DNA of 64,000 nt, taken from the NCBI GenBank assembly GCA_038373885.1, contig JAWZYV010012273.1, forward strand, positions 1 to 64,000, read 5' to 3'. Every line of letters starts with the position of its first letter. Positions within the stretch are counted from its first letter, which is position 1. The position numbers and the translations under genes were made by a program. This DNA is from Cheiracanthium punctorium (Eukaryota > Arthropoda > Arachnida > Araneae > Cheiracanthiidae). Positions 23,553-34,189 of the stretch are shown here, piece after piece. The notes beneath the pieces were generated by a model. The model was not told the origin of the DNA and ran no database searches. It worked only from the letters and a program-made list of their open reading frames with translations.

Positions 23553-23892
23553 AGTGCCTAAACCCGACTTCCCTCAGATCAAAGTCAACAGATAGCACCA
23601 CCTGACGGACTCGTCTTTTTTTTTTTTTTTTTCGATATTCCCAAAGCTGCAGTAAAACTGCACCTGTTTTTCCCGTGCAGATCAGCTAACACCGACGGTG
23701 ATTGCCGCACTAGACGAAACGGCTAGAGGACTCTATAGCTGTAGACGATGTGTATTTGCAATTAATCCTGACGTGTACTTATTTGTTCGTTTTTAAAAAA
23801 AAAAAATGTTTGTAAATAAAATATTATTAATCAAGATTTTTGATGTCTCCTTAATTAATTAAACGACCGTCCTGGCTTAACCCAATATACAT
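21299..23892. other. Intergenic stretch, repeats only
   Basis: No gene supported. It contains poly-T at 21985-22009, a G-run repeat fragment near 22411-22560, an ACTAGCTG-family head remnant near 22876 (CCGTTCTTCGTACGGGAGG) and (TA)n at 23520-23546. A pogo/Tigger-like end CAGTGGACGCCGTTTAATTG lies at 23060, without a located partner. The open frame at 23160-23426 begins in that pogo-like sequence and has no recognisable domain. Confidence 0.5.
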
Positions 23893-24385
23893 TAGGGTGG
23901 AGTGAAAATGGCAAAAAAATTTTTTTTTTTTATTTTAATATTTCCTGACTCAACAAATTGTGCTGTTTGGCTTAAAAGTCACAGAAAAATAATCCTAGTC
24001 CATTCACTGATTGTCTTCAGGTTCCACACTGGGCTCAAAGAAAGGAATGTTAACGTAAAAAGCAAAAAAATCAATTTTTAAAATTTAATTTTAATTTTTA
24101 CCTTAACTTTATTTTCTGACTCAAAAACAGTTCAAACTACTAAAAAGAAATTGCCGTTAACAAAAAAAAAAAAAAAAAAAAAAGAAAGATAGAAAAAAAA
24201 GTCACTAACTTACAACCGAGAGTCATAAGTTTTGGGGTATATTTTGAATATATAGCTATTAAATATTTACATATTACTTCATTTTTAAAGACAATTAATA
24301 TTTAGAAAGCACACTAATACAGAAAAGGAAATGATACCAAATTTACCTTTCGAGTATTATTGACTAATAAAACACTTCACTTTAA

Positions 24386-25997
24386 TCAGTCTTCAATTTT
24401 GAAGTTCACATGCCGGGCAAAATAATTAACATTGGTATCAAACTTTGGAAGTTCCTTTCGTGATTTGATTCCACAACGAATAGGTATCCCTCTGGCTTCT
24501 GCTCCACATGTTACTAATGATGCTTGTGTTAGTAGTCTTACATGCCTGTCTACATGCCTGAGAATGGCAAGGAAGCTTCTCTATTTCAAATTCTGATCAT
24601 ACTTGCTACGTCTTCGTTACTGAGGTTCATGGTAGCTGGTGGTTTCAAAGGATTGTCCCAGTGAATCATTTGAAAATACTCCTCTGCTTTGAAATTTATA
24701 TTTGGAAGATCAAACTGGCGTATTTTCCCCTTCCAGTCATTTTTTCTTGCTTTCAATATTCTTCTTAGGCCAAGTTCTCGAATATGTGATCATTCATCAA
24801 ACAGCATTGCCAACAGAATATTTTCAGAATGAGCAAAATAAAAGTTCCTCTGAATAACTTCATGAACGATTGCTTTAAAATCTTCTGGCAAGAATGAACT
24901 TCTTTTCATCATTCCATGCTCCATGAATGTAGCTCCAGGGATTTTCTTTATTTCAAACCAGGATGGCACGTAAACTTTCATTACATAGTCTACTAGGAGA
25001 TTAAAGCATTGGTTCAGCAGTTGACACGTACAGACGCAGTATTCTGTTCGCTATAGTGGGTTAGTTTGAATGGTACATCCTTTTTGGACTTCTATTTGCC
25101 AAATATATGGATGGCACTGTCCCGAGCATACTGCCCTAGAAATATCGGAGAGGTACTTTTGGTCTGTACTAAAGTCTATTTTACCAATTTCAGGCTGAGC
25201 AACAGGAATAGAAACAAAATTATTTACAGAAAGGGTTTCGTACGTTTCCAGAGATTTTCCTATTGTTCCAGAAAACTGGTGTGGCCCAGATGTTTTTTCG
25301 TCAATCTTATGGAAAAGGTGGCGAAGAGGTAGTTCATTAGTATGCAATAAGCATACAAACCAGTGCAATTTATGGCCGACAAAGATTTCAAGCTGCCTAA
25401 CTATGCCATTTTTCTTCTCAACGTTGATTTTCGTTCCAGCACCCCCAACGGCAACAAGATCCGAAAGTGTAATCTCTTTCAGCGTAACGAATTTGATGAG
25501 GCTGCAAGTAATATCAGCACTAGAGCTTAATCCGAAGTCACATGTCCTATGTGAACAGAACCAGGTTCTGACAACATAACAATATGCTCTTCCACAGCTA
25601 CTGTCGTATATAAAGAGCTTCCCTCTTGGATTATAGTTTCGTCCTTTCTTCCATCGAAGTATATGGCGTACAAAGACTGTGTTACTTCTGCAAAATTAAA
25701 TTGTGATCGTATCTTTCATTATAATTTTTAATAACAGGAATTACTTCTTGGTGACTTACCACAGGCAAGGAGGCTTTCTTCAAATTCTTTCAATGTCCAA
25801 AGAAATAGTTTCGATGATCTCTCTTGCTGAAGGATCCTTCTTGTTTTCCTAAGCTTCCACAATATATCATTTTTTGTGAATAAGAAATGCTTCATTAAAT
25901 CAGAATACGTTGGTAATGCTGTCTCTTTCAATTGTACTGGAATTCCGAAAAAACTACAAAACGTTTCACTTCTATTCGTGGTCATAATTAAATTCAA
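24386..25997 (-). pseudogene. Putative transposase-like protein of the outer transposon, broken
   Basis: Minus-strand pieces in several frames make one protein relic. 25728-25997 begins at MNLIMTTNRSETFCSFFGI or the later Met (MTTNR). About 25540-25710 gives SLYAIYFDGRKDETII and EEHIVMLSEPGSVHIGHVT. 25051-25368 gives HWFVCLLHTNELPLRHLF, KTSGPHQFSGTIGK and FSTDQKYL. 24790-24981 gives VYVPSWFEIK and FAHSENILLAMLFDE. 24386-24560 gives RHVRLLTQAS with the stop at 24386-24388. I recognise these motifs from a multi-copy, uncharacterised arthropod protein group; its biochemical role is not established to my knowledge. The terminal repeats around it argue it is the element's own transposase. Several frameshifts and stops make this copy inactive. 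Confidence 0.7.
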
Positions 25998-26370
25998 AAC
26001 TCCGTATTATTTTGTCAAATATAAATCAAAATTAATAAAACGCATCGTTTCAACAACATAGCTTCGTATCACAAATTACAAACAAGTGGTTGAACCAAAG
26101 GCAGTCGCAAAAACGAATCATTCCGCACCATAAAAGTCTAGTAGATTTTAGAGTATAATTTGCCTTTTTTATGTACAAAAAGCCATTTCTGGATCTGATG
26201 TCTGGCAGTAACGTTTCAATAAAACAAACAATTTATTAATGAGAAAGTAAATAATTAATATTATTTTATTAATTAATTAATTAGTAAAATATTAAATAAA
26301 AAAATATTTTTTACATAAAAATCACTAAAAACTTGAAATAAAGCCAATATAAATATTCACTTGAAGTGTG

Positions 26371-26608
26371 TGTAATAAGCCTGTAGAGAGCGCTGCAAAC
26401 GCCGTGAAACGGCGCAGTGTGATGTAAGACGGAGAACGAGTGGAACCGTTGTTCTGGGAACAACGCATGATGAATACTGCGGTGCGGCAGTGCAATTATA
26501 GTAAGATTATTGTAAATATATGTAAATAATGACAATAAATTAGTCAAGAATACCACCGAGTAATTACTGTGTGATAACGAGCAGTTGTCTTGTGAGAGGA
26601 AGACAACA
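26371..26608 (+). repeat. 5' LTR of young Gypsy
   Basis: 238 bp, TG...CA ends. By eye it is identical base for base to the 3' LTR. It supplies the promoter for the element's RNA. Confidence 0.95.
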
Positions 26609-26615
26609 AAAAATT

Positions 26616-26628
26616 TCAGAAGTGGGAT
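26616..26628 (+). promoter_or_regulatory. Primer-binding site, tRNA-Leu-like
   Basis: TCAGAAGTGGGAT, 7 bp after the LTR, would pair with the 3' arm of a tRNA-Leu. The usual leading TGG is replaced by an A/T stretch. The old Gypsy at 45947 has the fuller TTTGGTGTTAGAAGTGGG at the same place. Confidence 0.6.
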
Positions 26629-26842
26629 AAGATTCTATTTAGTGTCTTAGATGCGAGACCTCATAAGCTGAATGCAAACTGTAAGTACAGAACTTTTCAT
26701 TTAAACTGTTGTTTAAAACATTATTTCGATTATTCTAAAGAGTTAGAAAGTATATTTGTTTTACTTGAAAAGAATACTTGACCAAAATATCGCCGAAGAT
26801 TGAATTTTGAGTCGTGAATATATTATATTTTTGGATGTTAAG

Positions 26843-29800
26843 ATGGCTTACCTAGCTAAAGGTAGGAAAATTGATTTGCTTGAAATTGCTTCAGAATTGG
26901 GCGAAGAGGTATCCGCCGATATTAAACTCGTTGATTTAAAACGTATTATTGTTGAAAGTAAGCAGTATGAAGAGGAATTTGTAAAAGTTTTGCTAGAGAG
27001 AATTATTAATGATAGAATCAGTTCAGAAAACGAAGTGAAACTTAAAGAGCAGCAAAATTTTGAGCTAGAAAAATTGCGGTTAGAAACACAAAGTAAGAAG
27101 GATGGAAGTGTGTCCAATAGTATTGAAAATAAAAATGTAACAGAAATGCGTTATTTAATGCATAAATATGATCCAAAAATTAGTGATATCAGTCATTTTC
27201 TAGTTCTGTTCGAGCGTCAAGCTAGACGTATAGAACTAGATGAAGAATTTTGGGTTTCTCAGTTGTTAGGACTGTTACCCTACGAGATAAATCAATTAAT
27301 AGCACGCGAAAGTGAAGAGAAAGCTAACGATTACAAGCATATTAAGCAGTTATTATTACGGAGATTTAAATTAAGCCCAGAACAGTTTAGGCAAAAATTT
27401 GTTGACCATGTCAGATTACCACAAGGTACATGGAAAGATTACTGCTTCGAACTCTCAAATTATTTCCATGAATGGATAAATGGGTTAGATATTTCTACGT
27501 TTGAAGAACTAAAGAATTTGATCATTTCCGATCAATTAAAAAGGAAAGTCCCTTTTGCGATACGCGAACATTTTATCGACGAATGGTCAAAACTAAATAA
27601 TCCCGAAGATTTAGCGGAAAAACTTGACTCATATGAAACGGTCCGTTATGGAATGAAGATGTCAACAGGATTTTCAAACTATAGAAATAATTCAAAAAAT
27701 TGCTCGACTAATGAAAACACCATGAATCGCGATTGTACGACAAAAACAAACAGGCAATTCAAAAGCGAGTATGGAAGTAACACGTTTCATTCCAATCAGT
27801 CAAATGATTTTAAAACACATACCAAACCTAAACGCAATTCTAATATTCTCAATGAAAAGGGCGAATTTAAATGTTTTAATTGTTTAACTTTCGGAACCCA
27901 TTTTGCTCGTGATTGCCCGAAAGCAAAAGTCTTTAAAAATTCGTCCGAGCTGAAAAGAGAAAAAGAAAACATCTCTTATACAGCATCACATTCTGAAACT
28001 TCGAGTTCAGCAATTTATCTCAAAAAAGTGCGCATCAATAATGAAGGCCCGATAGAATGTTTATTAGACACGGGGAGTGGTCTATCTCTGTTGAAGAATT
28101 CTGTGGCGAAATCATTACAGTTAAATGTTCTTCCCGACCGGCGCCAGCTGTACGGTATTGGGAATATATTTCAGCCATCTACGATGACCTTGGGTAAAGC
28201 AAGAGTTTGTTTGGAAATAGACGATATAACACTGGAAGCTACTTTATTTATCGTTGATGATTCAGCACAGTCCTATGACCTACTTTTAGGAAGGGATATT
28301 TTGAACGATAAGAGAATCTCATACGGAAAGTTTGGTGAACATTTTAACTTGTGGTATTCTCATAGCATTCCGTTTGCGAGACTAGAGAATGAAGTTAGGA
28401 ATGAAAGAATTGTACTTCGCACGGACAATCCAATTGAAATTAAAAGTAACTCTATAAACTTTGTTCAGGCTAAAACTTCCGAAATGAGCCAAGGAATGGT
28501 TTTGTTTGAAGGTAAAAACGGAAGTCCGGATTCGGTGTTAGAGATAAAAAATAATTCCACACTAGTGCCAATTATGAACATAGGGAATGTTGATATCGAA
28601 TTAAAGGAAGGTCAATGTGTCGGAAGGGTATTGGACATAACCGAAGATTGGGAATTGAGAGAAGTAAATGAAAACTTAAATGATAACATTTGCGTCAAAG
28701 AAAATGAAATATACACTGTACTGAATAGTAAAAGAGCTATAACACTTGAGGAAATCAAATTTGACTCGTCAATGAATTATAACGAAAAGCTTGAAATTCT
28801 TAACTTAATAAATGATTATAGAGACTGTTTTGCACTTGATTTGAGTGAGTTGGGGTGCACTAATTTGACAAAAATGGACATTAAGGAAGTTGAAGGTAGT
28901 AAACCAGTTTTCGCAGCACCTTATAAGACAAGTACTGAAGAACGAAATACAATAAAAGAAATCGTTGCAGAGTGGAAGAAAAACGGGATAGTGTCCGAAA
29001 CTAGATCCCCTTACGCGAGTCCTGTATTGCTAGTTAGGAAGAAAACTGGGGAACAGCGCTTGATGGTAGATTATAGAAGGTTGAATAGTCAGACTATAAA
29101 GGATAAGTACCCCTTACCCCGAATCGATGATATTTTAGAAAATTTAAGTGGTTGCAAATTATTTTGTACTTTAGATCTTGCGCATGGTTATTTGCAGATT
29201 CCATTAACAGAAGAAGCAAAATCAAAAACATCTTTCATTACACCAGATGAAACAGGACAATTTGAGAGAATGGTATTCGGATTAGCCAACGCTCCAGCCG
29301 AATTTCAGCGCCTAATGTCGCATGTTTTAGGTCCATTAATGAACACAAAAGTTTTATGTTATTTAGACGACATATTAATTCCTGCAAAGTCTTGGAGAGA
29401 AATGATTTCAAAATTAAAGGAAATATTTGATCGGTTGAGGGATGCAAATTTAACTTTAAAACTACCCAAATGTGAATTTGGAAAGAGGGAAGTCGAATTC
29501 TTGGGATTTGTTTTGAATAAAGACGGTGTCAAACCAGGGTTAAGAAAAATAATGGCTATTAAGGAATTTCCAGAACCAAAAAACGTACACGACTTAAGGA
29601 GATTCATTGGGTTGACTAGCTTTTTCAGACGATTTGTGAAGAAATATGCAGAGAAAGCTGAACCTTTGACGAAGTTAACGCGTAAGAAAGAACGTTTTAA
29701 GTGGGAAGAAGCACAAAAGAAAGCGTTTGAAGTACTTAAGAGGGAACTGACAAAACAACCCGTTCTTGCACATTATAATCCAGATTCTGAAACCGAAGTC

Positions 29801-31606
29801 CACTGTGATGCCAGTTCGTTAGGACTTGCTGGAATGCTTTTACAGAGAGGTGAAGATAAGAAATGGCATTTAGTATACTGTATAAGTAAGAAAACGACTG
29901 AAGCCGAGAGGAGTTACCATTCTAGTAAATTGGAACTTATGTCTATCGTGTGGACTTTAGATCGGCTAAGACAGTATTTAATCGGAATAGAATTTACTAT
30001 AGTTACTGACTGCGAAGCATTAGTATACCTCAATGCAAATAAGACCAAAAATCCTCAAATCGCTAGATGGTCGAATCTTATTCAAGATTATCAATTCAAT
30101 ATTAAGCATAGAAAGGGAGAGAAAATGGTTCACATTGATGCTTTGAGTAGGTCACCCGTTGACGAAGAAGCGGACACCTTGGAAACGATCATAGAAGATA
30201 GATTAGAAGTGAACTTGACGTTGACGATAGAAGAGCAAATTTTGATGATACAACAAGCAGATTCGCAATTAAAAGAAATAATTGAAATCTTAAAGAAAAA
30301 AAGTAGCGAAAGAACAAAAGACGAAAAAGGAAAAGTGAAGGATTATGTATTGAAAGAGAATAGATTATTTCGTAAGACTAAAGTAAAAGGTGAAGAAAAG
30401 TTACTTTATGTCATTCCCAAGTCTATGAGAAAAAGCTTAGTAGTGAAATTTCATGATTGCTTCGGACATTTTGCAGCTGATAGGACAACCGGAAAAATAA
30501 AAGAATTATATTGGTTTCCTTCTATGAAACGATATGTCAAACGACACATAGCAATGTGTTTCGAATGCCTGGTAAACAAGATACCATCCGGGAAACAACA
30601 AGGCCTACTTCATCCAATAAGTCCTGGTAAGAGGCCATTTTCTATTATCCACCTTGACCATTTAGGTCCATTTGTTCGAAGTTCAAAAGGCAATCAAGAA
30701 CTGCTAGTTATTATCGATAACTTCACTAGGTTTGTACGGCTTGTTCCTAGTAGAAACACCCGAACGAATTATGTCCTGAAAGCACTGAAGGACTTTGTTA
30801 ACGAGTTTGGATTACCTGATCGAATAATAAGTGACAGAGGATCATGTTTCACATCGAAAGAATTCGAGGAATATTGTAAAGTCAACGGTATAAAGCACAC
30901 ATTAAACTCGACACGACATCCACAAGCTAACGGGATGGTGGAACGCGCGAACAAAACGATACTGGGTGTTATTACAACGTCTATGAAGGATGAGAAGCAA
31001 AAGGACTGGGATGCAAAAATCAAAGACGTAGAGAAGTATTTAAATAATTCTTTAAATAAAACTTCAAATAAAACACCATTTGAAATGTTACATGGTTATA
31101 AGCCGCATTTTAACGACGGATTGCACAGAAGATTAGCTGACGAAGAAGTTTGGACAGAACCGAAAGTCGTGCAAAATGAAGCAAGGCTAAACATTGAAGA
31201 AAATCAAACAAAAATGAAACAGTACTACGATAAGAAAAAGTGTCGAATCGCCAAATATGAAGTAGGAGAAATTGTGGTGATGAAACGAGCTCCAAAATCA
31301 ACAGGAGAACCCACAAAAACTCAACCAAAATATCGAGGACCTCTAACAATAACTGAAGTACTTCCTAACGACACCTATAGAGTAGAACATTTAGAACCAA
31401 AGAAGAAAGGTTATATCTATTCAACAACTGCTCACGTAAGCCAGCTGAAACCATGGAGAAGTGAATCGTCTCTAGACAGTGACAATGATAGTGATGACGA
31501 CCGCGACGAGTCCAGTGATGATGACCAAAGCCTCCTAGATGATGACGATGACTCCAAAAGAGCACCGAGACGCAACCCTTTCAGAACAGTTCGTACGAAA
31601 GACTGA
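26843..31606 (+). CDS. Gag-Pol polyprotein of young Ty3/Gypsy
   Basis: One frame of 1,587 codons from the first ATG (26843). Order along the protein: a Gag region (residues about 1-340); a zinc-knuckle-like CFNCLTFGTHFARDC (about 344-358) with five rather than four residues between the second Cys and His; an aspartic protease with DTGSGLSLL (Asp about 409). Reverse transcriptase follows, with YPLPRIDDIL, CTLDLAHGYLQIPL and YLDD (about 840-843). RNase H shows HCDASSLG, KLELMSIVW, VTDCEAL and HIDALSR. Integrase has an HHCC zinc site starting near His 1204 and a DD35E core at about Asp 1272, Asp 1331 and Glu 1367. A GPL segment then recalls the GPY/F module. The order RT-RNaseH-IN is Ty3/Gypsy. 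Gag and Pol are fused without frameshift. The tail (last 45 residues) is very rich in Asp and Ser. No envelope frame is present. All catalytic residues appear intact, so it is likely autonomous. Confidence 0.95.
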   Translation: MAYLAKGRKIDLLEIASELGEEVSADIKLVDLKRIIVESKQYEEEFVKVLLERIINDRISSENEVKLKEQQNFELEKLRLETQSKKDGSVSNSIENKNVTEMRYLMHKYDPKISDISHFLVLFERQARRIELDEEFWVSQLLGLLPYEINQLIARESEEKANDYKHIKQLLLRRFKLSPEQFRQKFVDHVRLPQGTWKDYCFELSNYFHEWINGLDISTFEELKNLIISDQLKRKVPFAIREHFIDEWSKLNNPEDLAEKLDSYETVRYGMKMSTGFSNYRNNSKNCSTNENTMNRDCTTKTNRQFKSEYGSNTFHSNQSNDFKTHTKPKRNSNILNEKGEFKCFNCLTFGTHFARDCPKAKVFKNSSELKREKENISYTASHSETSSSAIYLKKVRINNEGPIECLLDTGSGLSLLKNSVAKSLQLNVLPDRRQLYGIGNIFQPSTMTLGKARVCLEIDDITLEATLFIVDDSAQSYDLLLGRDILNDKRISYGKFGEHFNLWYSHSIPFARLENEVRNERIVLRTDNPIEIKSNSINFVQAKTSEMSQGMVLFEGKNGSPDSVLEIKNNSTLVPIMNIGNVDIELKEGQCVGRVLDITEDWELREVNENLNDNICVKENEIYTVLNSKRAITLEEIKFDSSMNYNEKLEILNLINDYRDCFALDLSELGCTNLTKMDIKEVEGSKPVFAAPYKTSTEERNTIKEIVAEWKKNGIVSETRSPYASPVLLVRKKTGEQRLMVDYRRLNSQTIKDKYPLPRIDDILENLSGCKLFCTLDLAHGYLQIPLTEEAKSKTSFITPDETGQFERMVFGLANAPAEFQRLMSHVLGPLMNTKVLCYLDDILIPAKSWREMISKLKEIFDRLRDANLTLKLPKCEFGKREVEFLGFVLNKDGVKPGLRKIMAIKEFPEPKNVHDLRRFIGLTSFFRRFVKKYAEKAEPLTKLTRKKERFKWEEAQKKAFEVLKRELTKQPVLAHYNPDSETEVHCDASSLGLAGMLLQRGEDKKWHLVYCISKKTTEAERSYHSSKLELMSIVWTLDRLRQYLIGIEFTIVTDCEALVYLNANKTKNPQIARWSNLIQDYQFNIKHRKGEKMVHIDALSRSPVDEEADTLETIIEDRLEVNLTLTIEEQILMIQQADSQLKEIIEILKKKSSERTKDEKGKVKDYVLKENRLFRKTKVKGEEKLLYVIPKSMRKSLVVKFHDCFGHFAADRTTGKIKELYWFPSMKRYVKRHIAMCFECLVNKIPSGKQQGLLHPISPGKRPFSIIHLDHLGPFVRSSKGNQELLVIIDNFTRFVRLVPSRNTRTNYVLKALKDFVNEFGLPDRIISDRGSCFTSKEFEEYCKVNGIKHTLNSTRHPQANGMVERANKTILGVITTSMKDEKQKDWDAKIKDVEKYLNNSLNKTSNKTPFEMLHGYKPHFNDGLHRRLADEEVWTEPKVVQNEARLNIEENQTKMKQYYDKKKCRIAKYEVGEIVVMKRAPKSTGEPTKTQPKYRGPLTITEVLPNDTYRVEHLEPKKKGYIYSTTAHVSQLKPWRSESSLDSDNDSDDDRDESSDDDQSLLDDDDDSKRAPRRNPFRTVRTKD

Positions 31607-31850
31607 CAGACTTTTTTTTTATAGCTGTGCCTATGGTAAGAACATTCTTTTTATATCTTATTCCAGAGTGACATTTAGCAGTGACAATAATGAAGAACTT
31701 TGAACTCTTTAAGGACTCTTAAGTATAGATATATTATTATTTTTAAAAGTAAATGCTAATATTTTGTGTGATGTTGATTTTTCCTATGCATAGGTAAGTA
31801 ACTTTTATTAGATATGTAATAATATTCAACAATCAGGAGATTGTATTGTC

Positions 31851-31863
31851 AGGAAAGGCCGAA
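31851..31863 (+). promoter_or_regulatory. Polypurine tract of young Gypsy
   Basis: AGGAAAGGCCGAA directly before the 3' LTR. It is a short, imperfect purine run in the position where plus-strand DNA synthesis is primed. Confidence 0.55.
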
Positions 31864-32101
31864 TGTAATAAGCCTGTAGAGAGCGCTGCAAACGCCGTGA
31901 AACGGCGCAGTGTGATGTAAGACGGAGAACGAGTGGAACCGTTGTTCTGGGAACAACGCATGATGAATACTGCGGTGCGGCAGTGCAATTATAGTAAGAT
32001 TATTGTAAATATATGTAAATAATGACAATAAATTAGTCAAGAATACCACCGAGTAATTACTGTGTGATAACGAGCAGTTGTCTTGTGAGAGGAAGACAAC
32101 A
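31864..32101 (+). repeat. 3' LTR of young Gypsy
   Basis: 238 bp, identical to the 5' LTR by eye, followed by the TGTG target duplicate. Confidence 0.95.
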
Positions 32102-32362
32102 TGTGGAACCTCAAGATGTCAACATTTTAAGCTGAAATTTGGAGACAATTAGTTTCAGCTAGTTTGACACCATATAATGACTCAGGCAATGTGAATTTCG
32201 AAAAAAAGTTTTTTCGCTCCACCCTAATATACATATATAACTCGGCTGTTCGAGCCTCGTCAGGGGGAGACCCCCTGAAGCCCCCTAATTTTTTAGTTTC
32301 ATTATTGCCATATTAAAACGATATTAATTGACTATGTCATTTTATCTCTCACCCCTTTTTCT

Positions 32363-32790
32363 TTTATTCTTCCTTTACATTTATTTCATCGACTGGAAGT
32401 AGGAGGAATTCCTGATCTTTCCTTGCAATTGCAAACGTGGGTCGATGATAACTGAAGTAACTTATATAATTTTTAGTATCTATGTTAAAACACGAAAAAT
32501 TTTGCTTTTCGTTATTTGATATTGATGAGAGAGCTTTAGGCGAGTAGGGTTGCTGTATTTCGCCTGGTAACCCTATTGGCGTGTCATCCAGAGTGGATAA
32601 GAATCCCAGGCTGTTAGGCTTATATTTAAAATTATTCTTTTTTCCCCCTTTCATATTCGCTGGCCCAGTGCCCGATGCGTTTACACTTTTTGAAAGTTAT
32701 TCTTGATGCATCCTTAATGAGTCCATGTTTTATGTTTCCATGTTTCGTAATTATCTTTATCCAGCGTTCCAATTCGCCAAGTTCCAGTCG
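32363..32790 (-). pseudogene. Copia-type gag relic with internal deletion
   Basis: On the minus strand, MATGTWRIGTLDKDNYETWK (from 32790 downwards) matches the start of Copia-type Gag proteins (LDKDNYETWK motif). The frame stops soon after. About 60 bp on, KCKRIGHWASEYE in another frame resembles the second half of the Gag zinc knuckle, with the last Cys replaced by Tyr. An open stretch down to 32364 follows (GFLSTLDDTPIGL and onward), not obviously conserved. The middle of Gag is missing, so this is a deleted remnant. No LTRs were located. Confidence 0.6.
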
Positions 32791-33269
32791 CCATTTTGAG
32801 GATGAATGATGCAGCCTTGAAACGAACGTTGAAAATCATCAAATAAATAAATAAATCCATCTGGTGTCCACAACCTTTTAGAAATGTTAGCAGAGTTATG
32901 CACAAACGTAGTAAGCGTGAGATTTTAACACAACATTTACTTTATTAAATTAGAACGGAAGAAACAGGCACATCAAATAACAAGTTAACATCAAGATGGA
33001 AAAATGTATAGAAGAAGTAAAAAGAATGCGTGCGCGACACAGTTACAGTTAAGTGGATAACTGTTTAATGAGGGATACAGGATTCAGTAGGATAAGACAT
33101 TGCACAGTAAAAAAATAAACAATCAATACTCAACAATTTTCTTAAGCTGTTAAAATTTTTATGATTGTAACCTATTTATAGAAAAATACATGTGATGCAT
33201 ATTCTACAGCTTACGAAATATTGTAACAATACATTAAAGCTGTTGTGAACTAATAGTATTTAAATATAT
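32791..33269. other. Non-coding stretch, nothing recognised
   Basis: AT-rich, no gene or clear element ends. Confidence 0.45.
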
Positions 33270-34189
33270 TGTTGCGGAATTACTCAGCTACTCCTGGGGT
33301 TCGTCGTTCTAAAGTCGAGTTCGTGTAAAATGTTCAAGTAAAAAGTCACTTGTCAGGATGGAACACAAACTTTATTGCTTCTAGAACTTCGTAGAACAAT
33401 CAGCTGTACACAATTCACAAGCACAATCTAGCAGTAATGTGCTTTTAACAGTTCGCTTAGATCAGAAGCTCTCACAAATGCTGTATTTCTCACACAAAAT
33501 AGAACACTTTTACAGGCAAAAATTCCGTGGAAATATTCAAGGGATATAGTACACTATCCCTTAAGACACAGCAATGAAGAATTTACACACAGCACTTTAA
33601 AAACAGCTTCACAAAGCAAGCTAAAACACAGCTTCTATAGCACTATCAGTTCACACAAAGCAAGCGTACTCAGAGCTCTTTACACATTGAATGTTCAACT
33701 CGCAACTGACACTTCCGGGCGATGCGCGCCTCCATAAATAGCCGACGCAGGAGGTACAAGAGGTTTCCAGAAAAGTCAATTTCTCAAGGGTTCTACATAA
33801 AGCGTGAATTTTGACCACGTCATAGAAGAGAAATGCTAGGTTATTATGCGTTTTAGTGCAGGAAAAACAACTTCCAGGCCCCACCGGGAAAACCGCGCCA
33901 AATGACCAAAAAGTCGCTAAGCTTGGCGACTTTTGGCGAAATATCGCCAAATTTGGCGCCAAAAATAAGTCCTCAAAAGTGAAGAGATCCAAGCTCCAGG
34001 ACCAACACCTCTCGAGATCCCTAGAAGCCCACAGAAAAACACATGGGAAAGTGAAACCCCCGTATCTCCGGCTCCAATTGGCCGACCTTGATGCGACAAA
34101 AAGCAAAATTTATCCATTTGAAGCGCAGAATACGAATCCTAAACCATTCTAAGCCACAGAGCAGCGGGTCGCCCCGAAAATTCGTAACA
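33270..34189 (-). mobile_element. Solo LTR, GGCGAAATATCGCC Gypsy family
   Basis: A 920-bp LTR in minus orientation. Read on the minus strand it starts TGTTACGAATTTTCGGGGC and ends AGTAATTCCGCAACA. ATAT flanks both sides (33266-33269 and 34190-34193), consistent with a 4-bp target duplication. It contains the inverted motif GGCGAAATATCGCCAAATTTGG near 33934-33955. It matches the split 5' LTR at 40760-45946. No internal sequence adjoins, so it is the product of LTR-LTR recombination. Open frames across it are not genes. Confidence 0.85.

Larger units (their letters stand above)
26371..32101 (+). mobile_element. Complete, young Ty3/Gypsy LTR retrotransposon
   Basis: A 5,731-bp element with identical 238-bp LTRs (26371-26608 and 31864-32101), both starting TGTAATAAGC and ending AGACAACA. 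It is flanked by a 4-bp target duplication TGTG (26367-26370 and 32102-32105). A tRNA-like primer site follows the left LTR and a purine tract precedes the right LTR. One uninterrupted gag-pol frame fills the interior. Identical LTRs and an open frame indicate a very recent insertion. It lies within the older DNA transposon 23893-32226. Confidence 0.95.
23893..32226 (-). mobile_element. Degenerate DNA transposon (8-bp TSD) hosting a nested Gypsy
   Basis: The outer ends are TAGGGTGGAGTGAAAA at 23893 and, inverted, TAGGGTGGAGCGAAAA at the right end (32226). A perfect 8-bp direct repeat ATATACAT flanks it at 23885-23892 and 32227-32234. The right end is only 125 bp long after the nested Gypsy and its TGTG duplicate. 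Without the insertion the element was about 2.6 kb. TAGGG-type ends and an 8-bp duplication suit hAT (a P-like superfamily also makes 8 bp). It carries a broken protein gene on the minus strand (24386-25997). Confidence 0.85.

Noticed and set aside
29238..31565. Minus-strand open frames opposite the Gypsy gag-pol
   Set aside because: Antisense shadows of a strongly supported coding frame.
33651..34152. Open frames of up to 151 codons on both strands
   Set aside because: They fall inside the solo LTR and have no protein signature.
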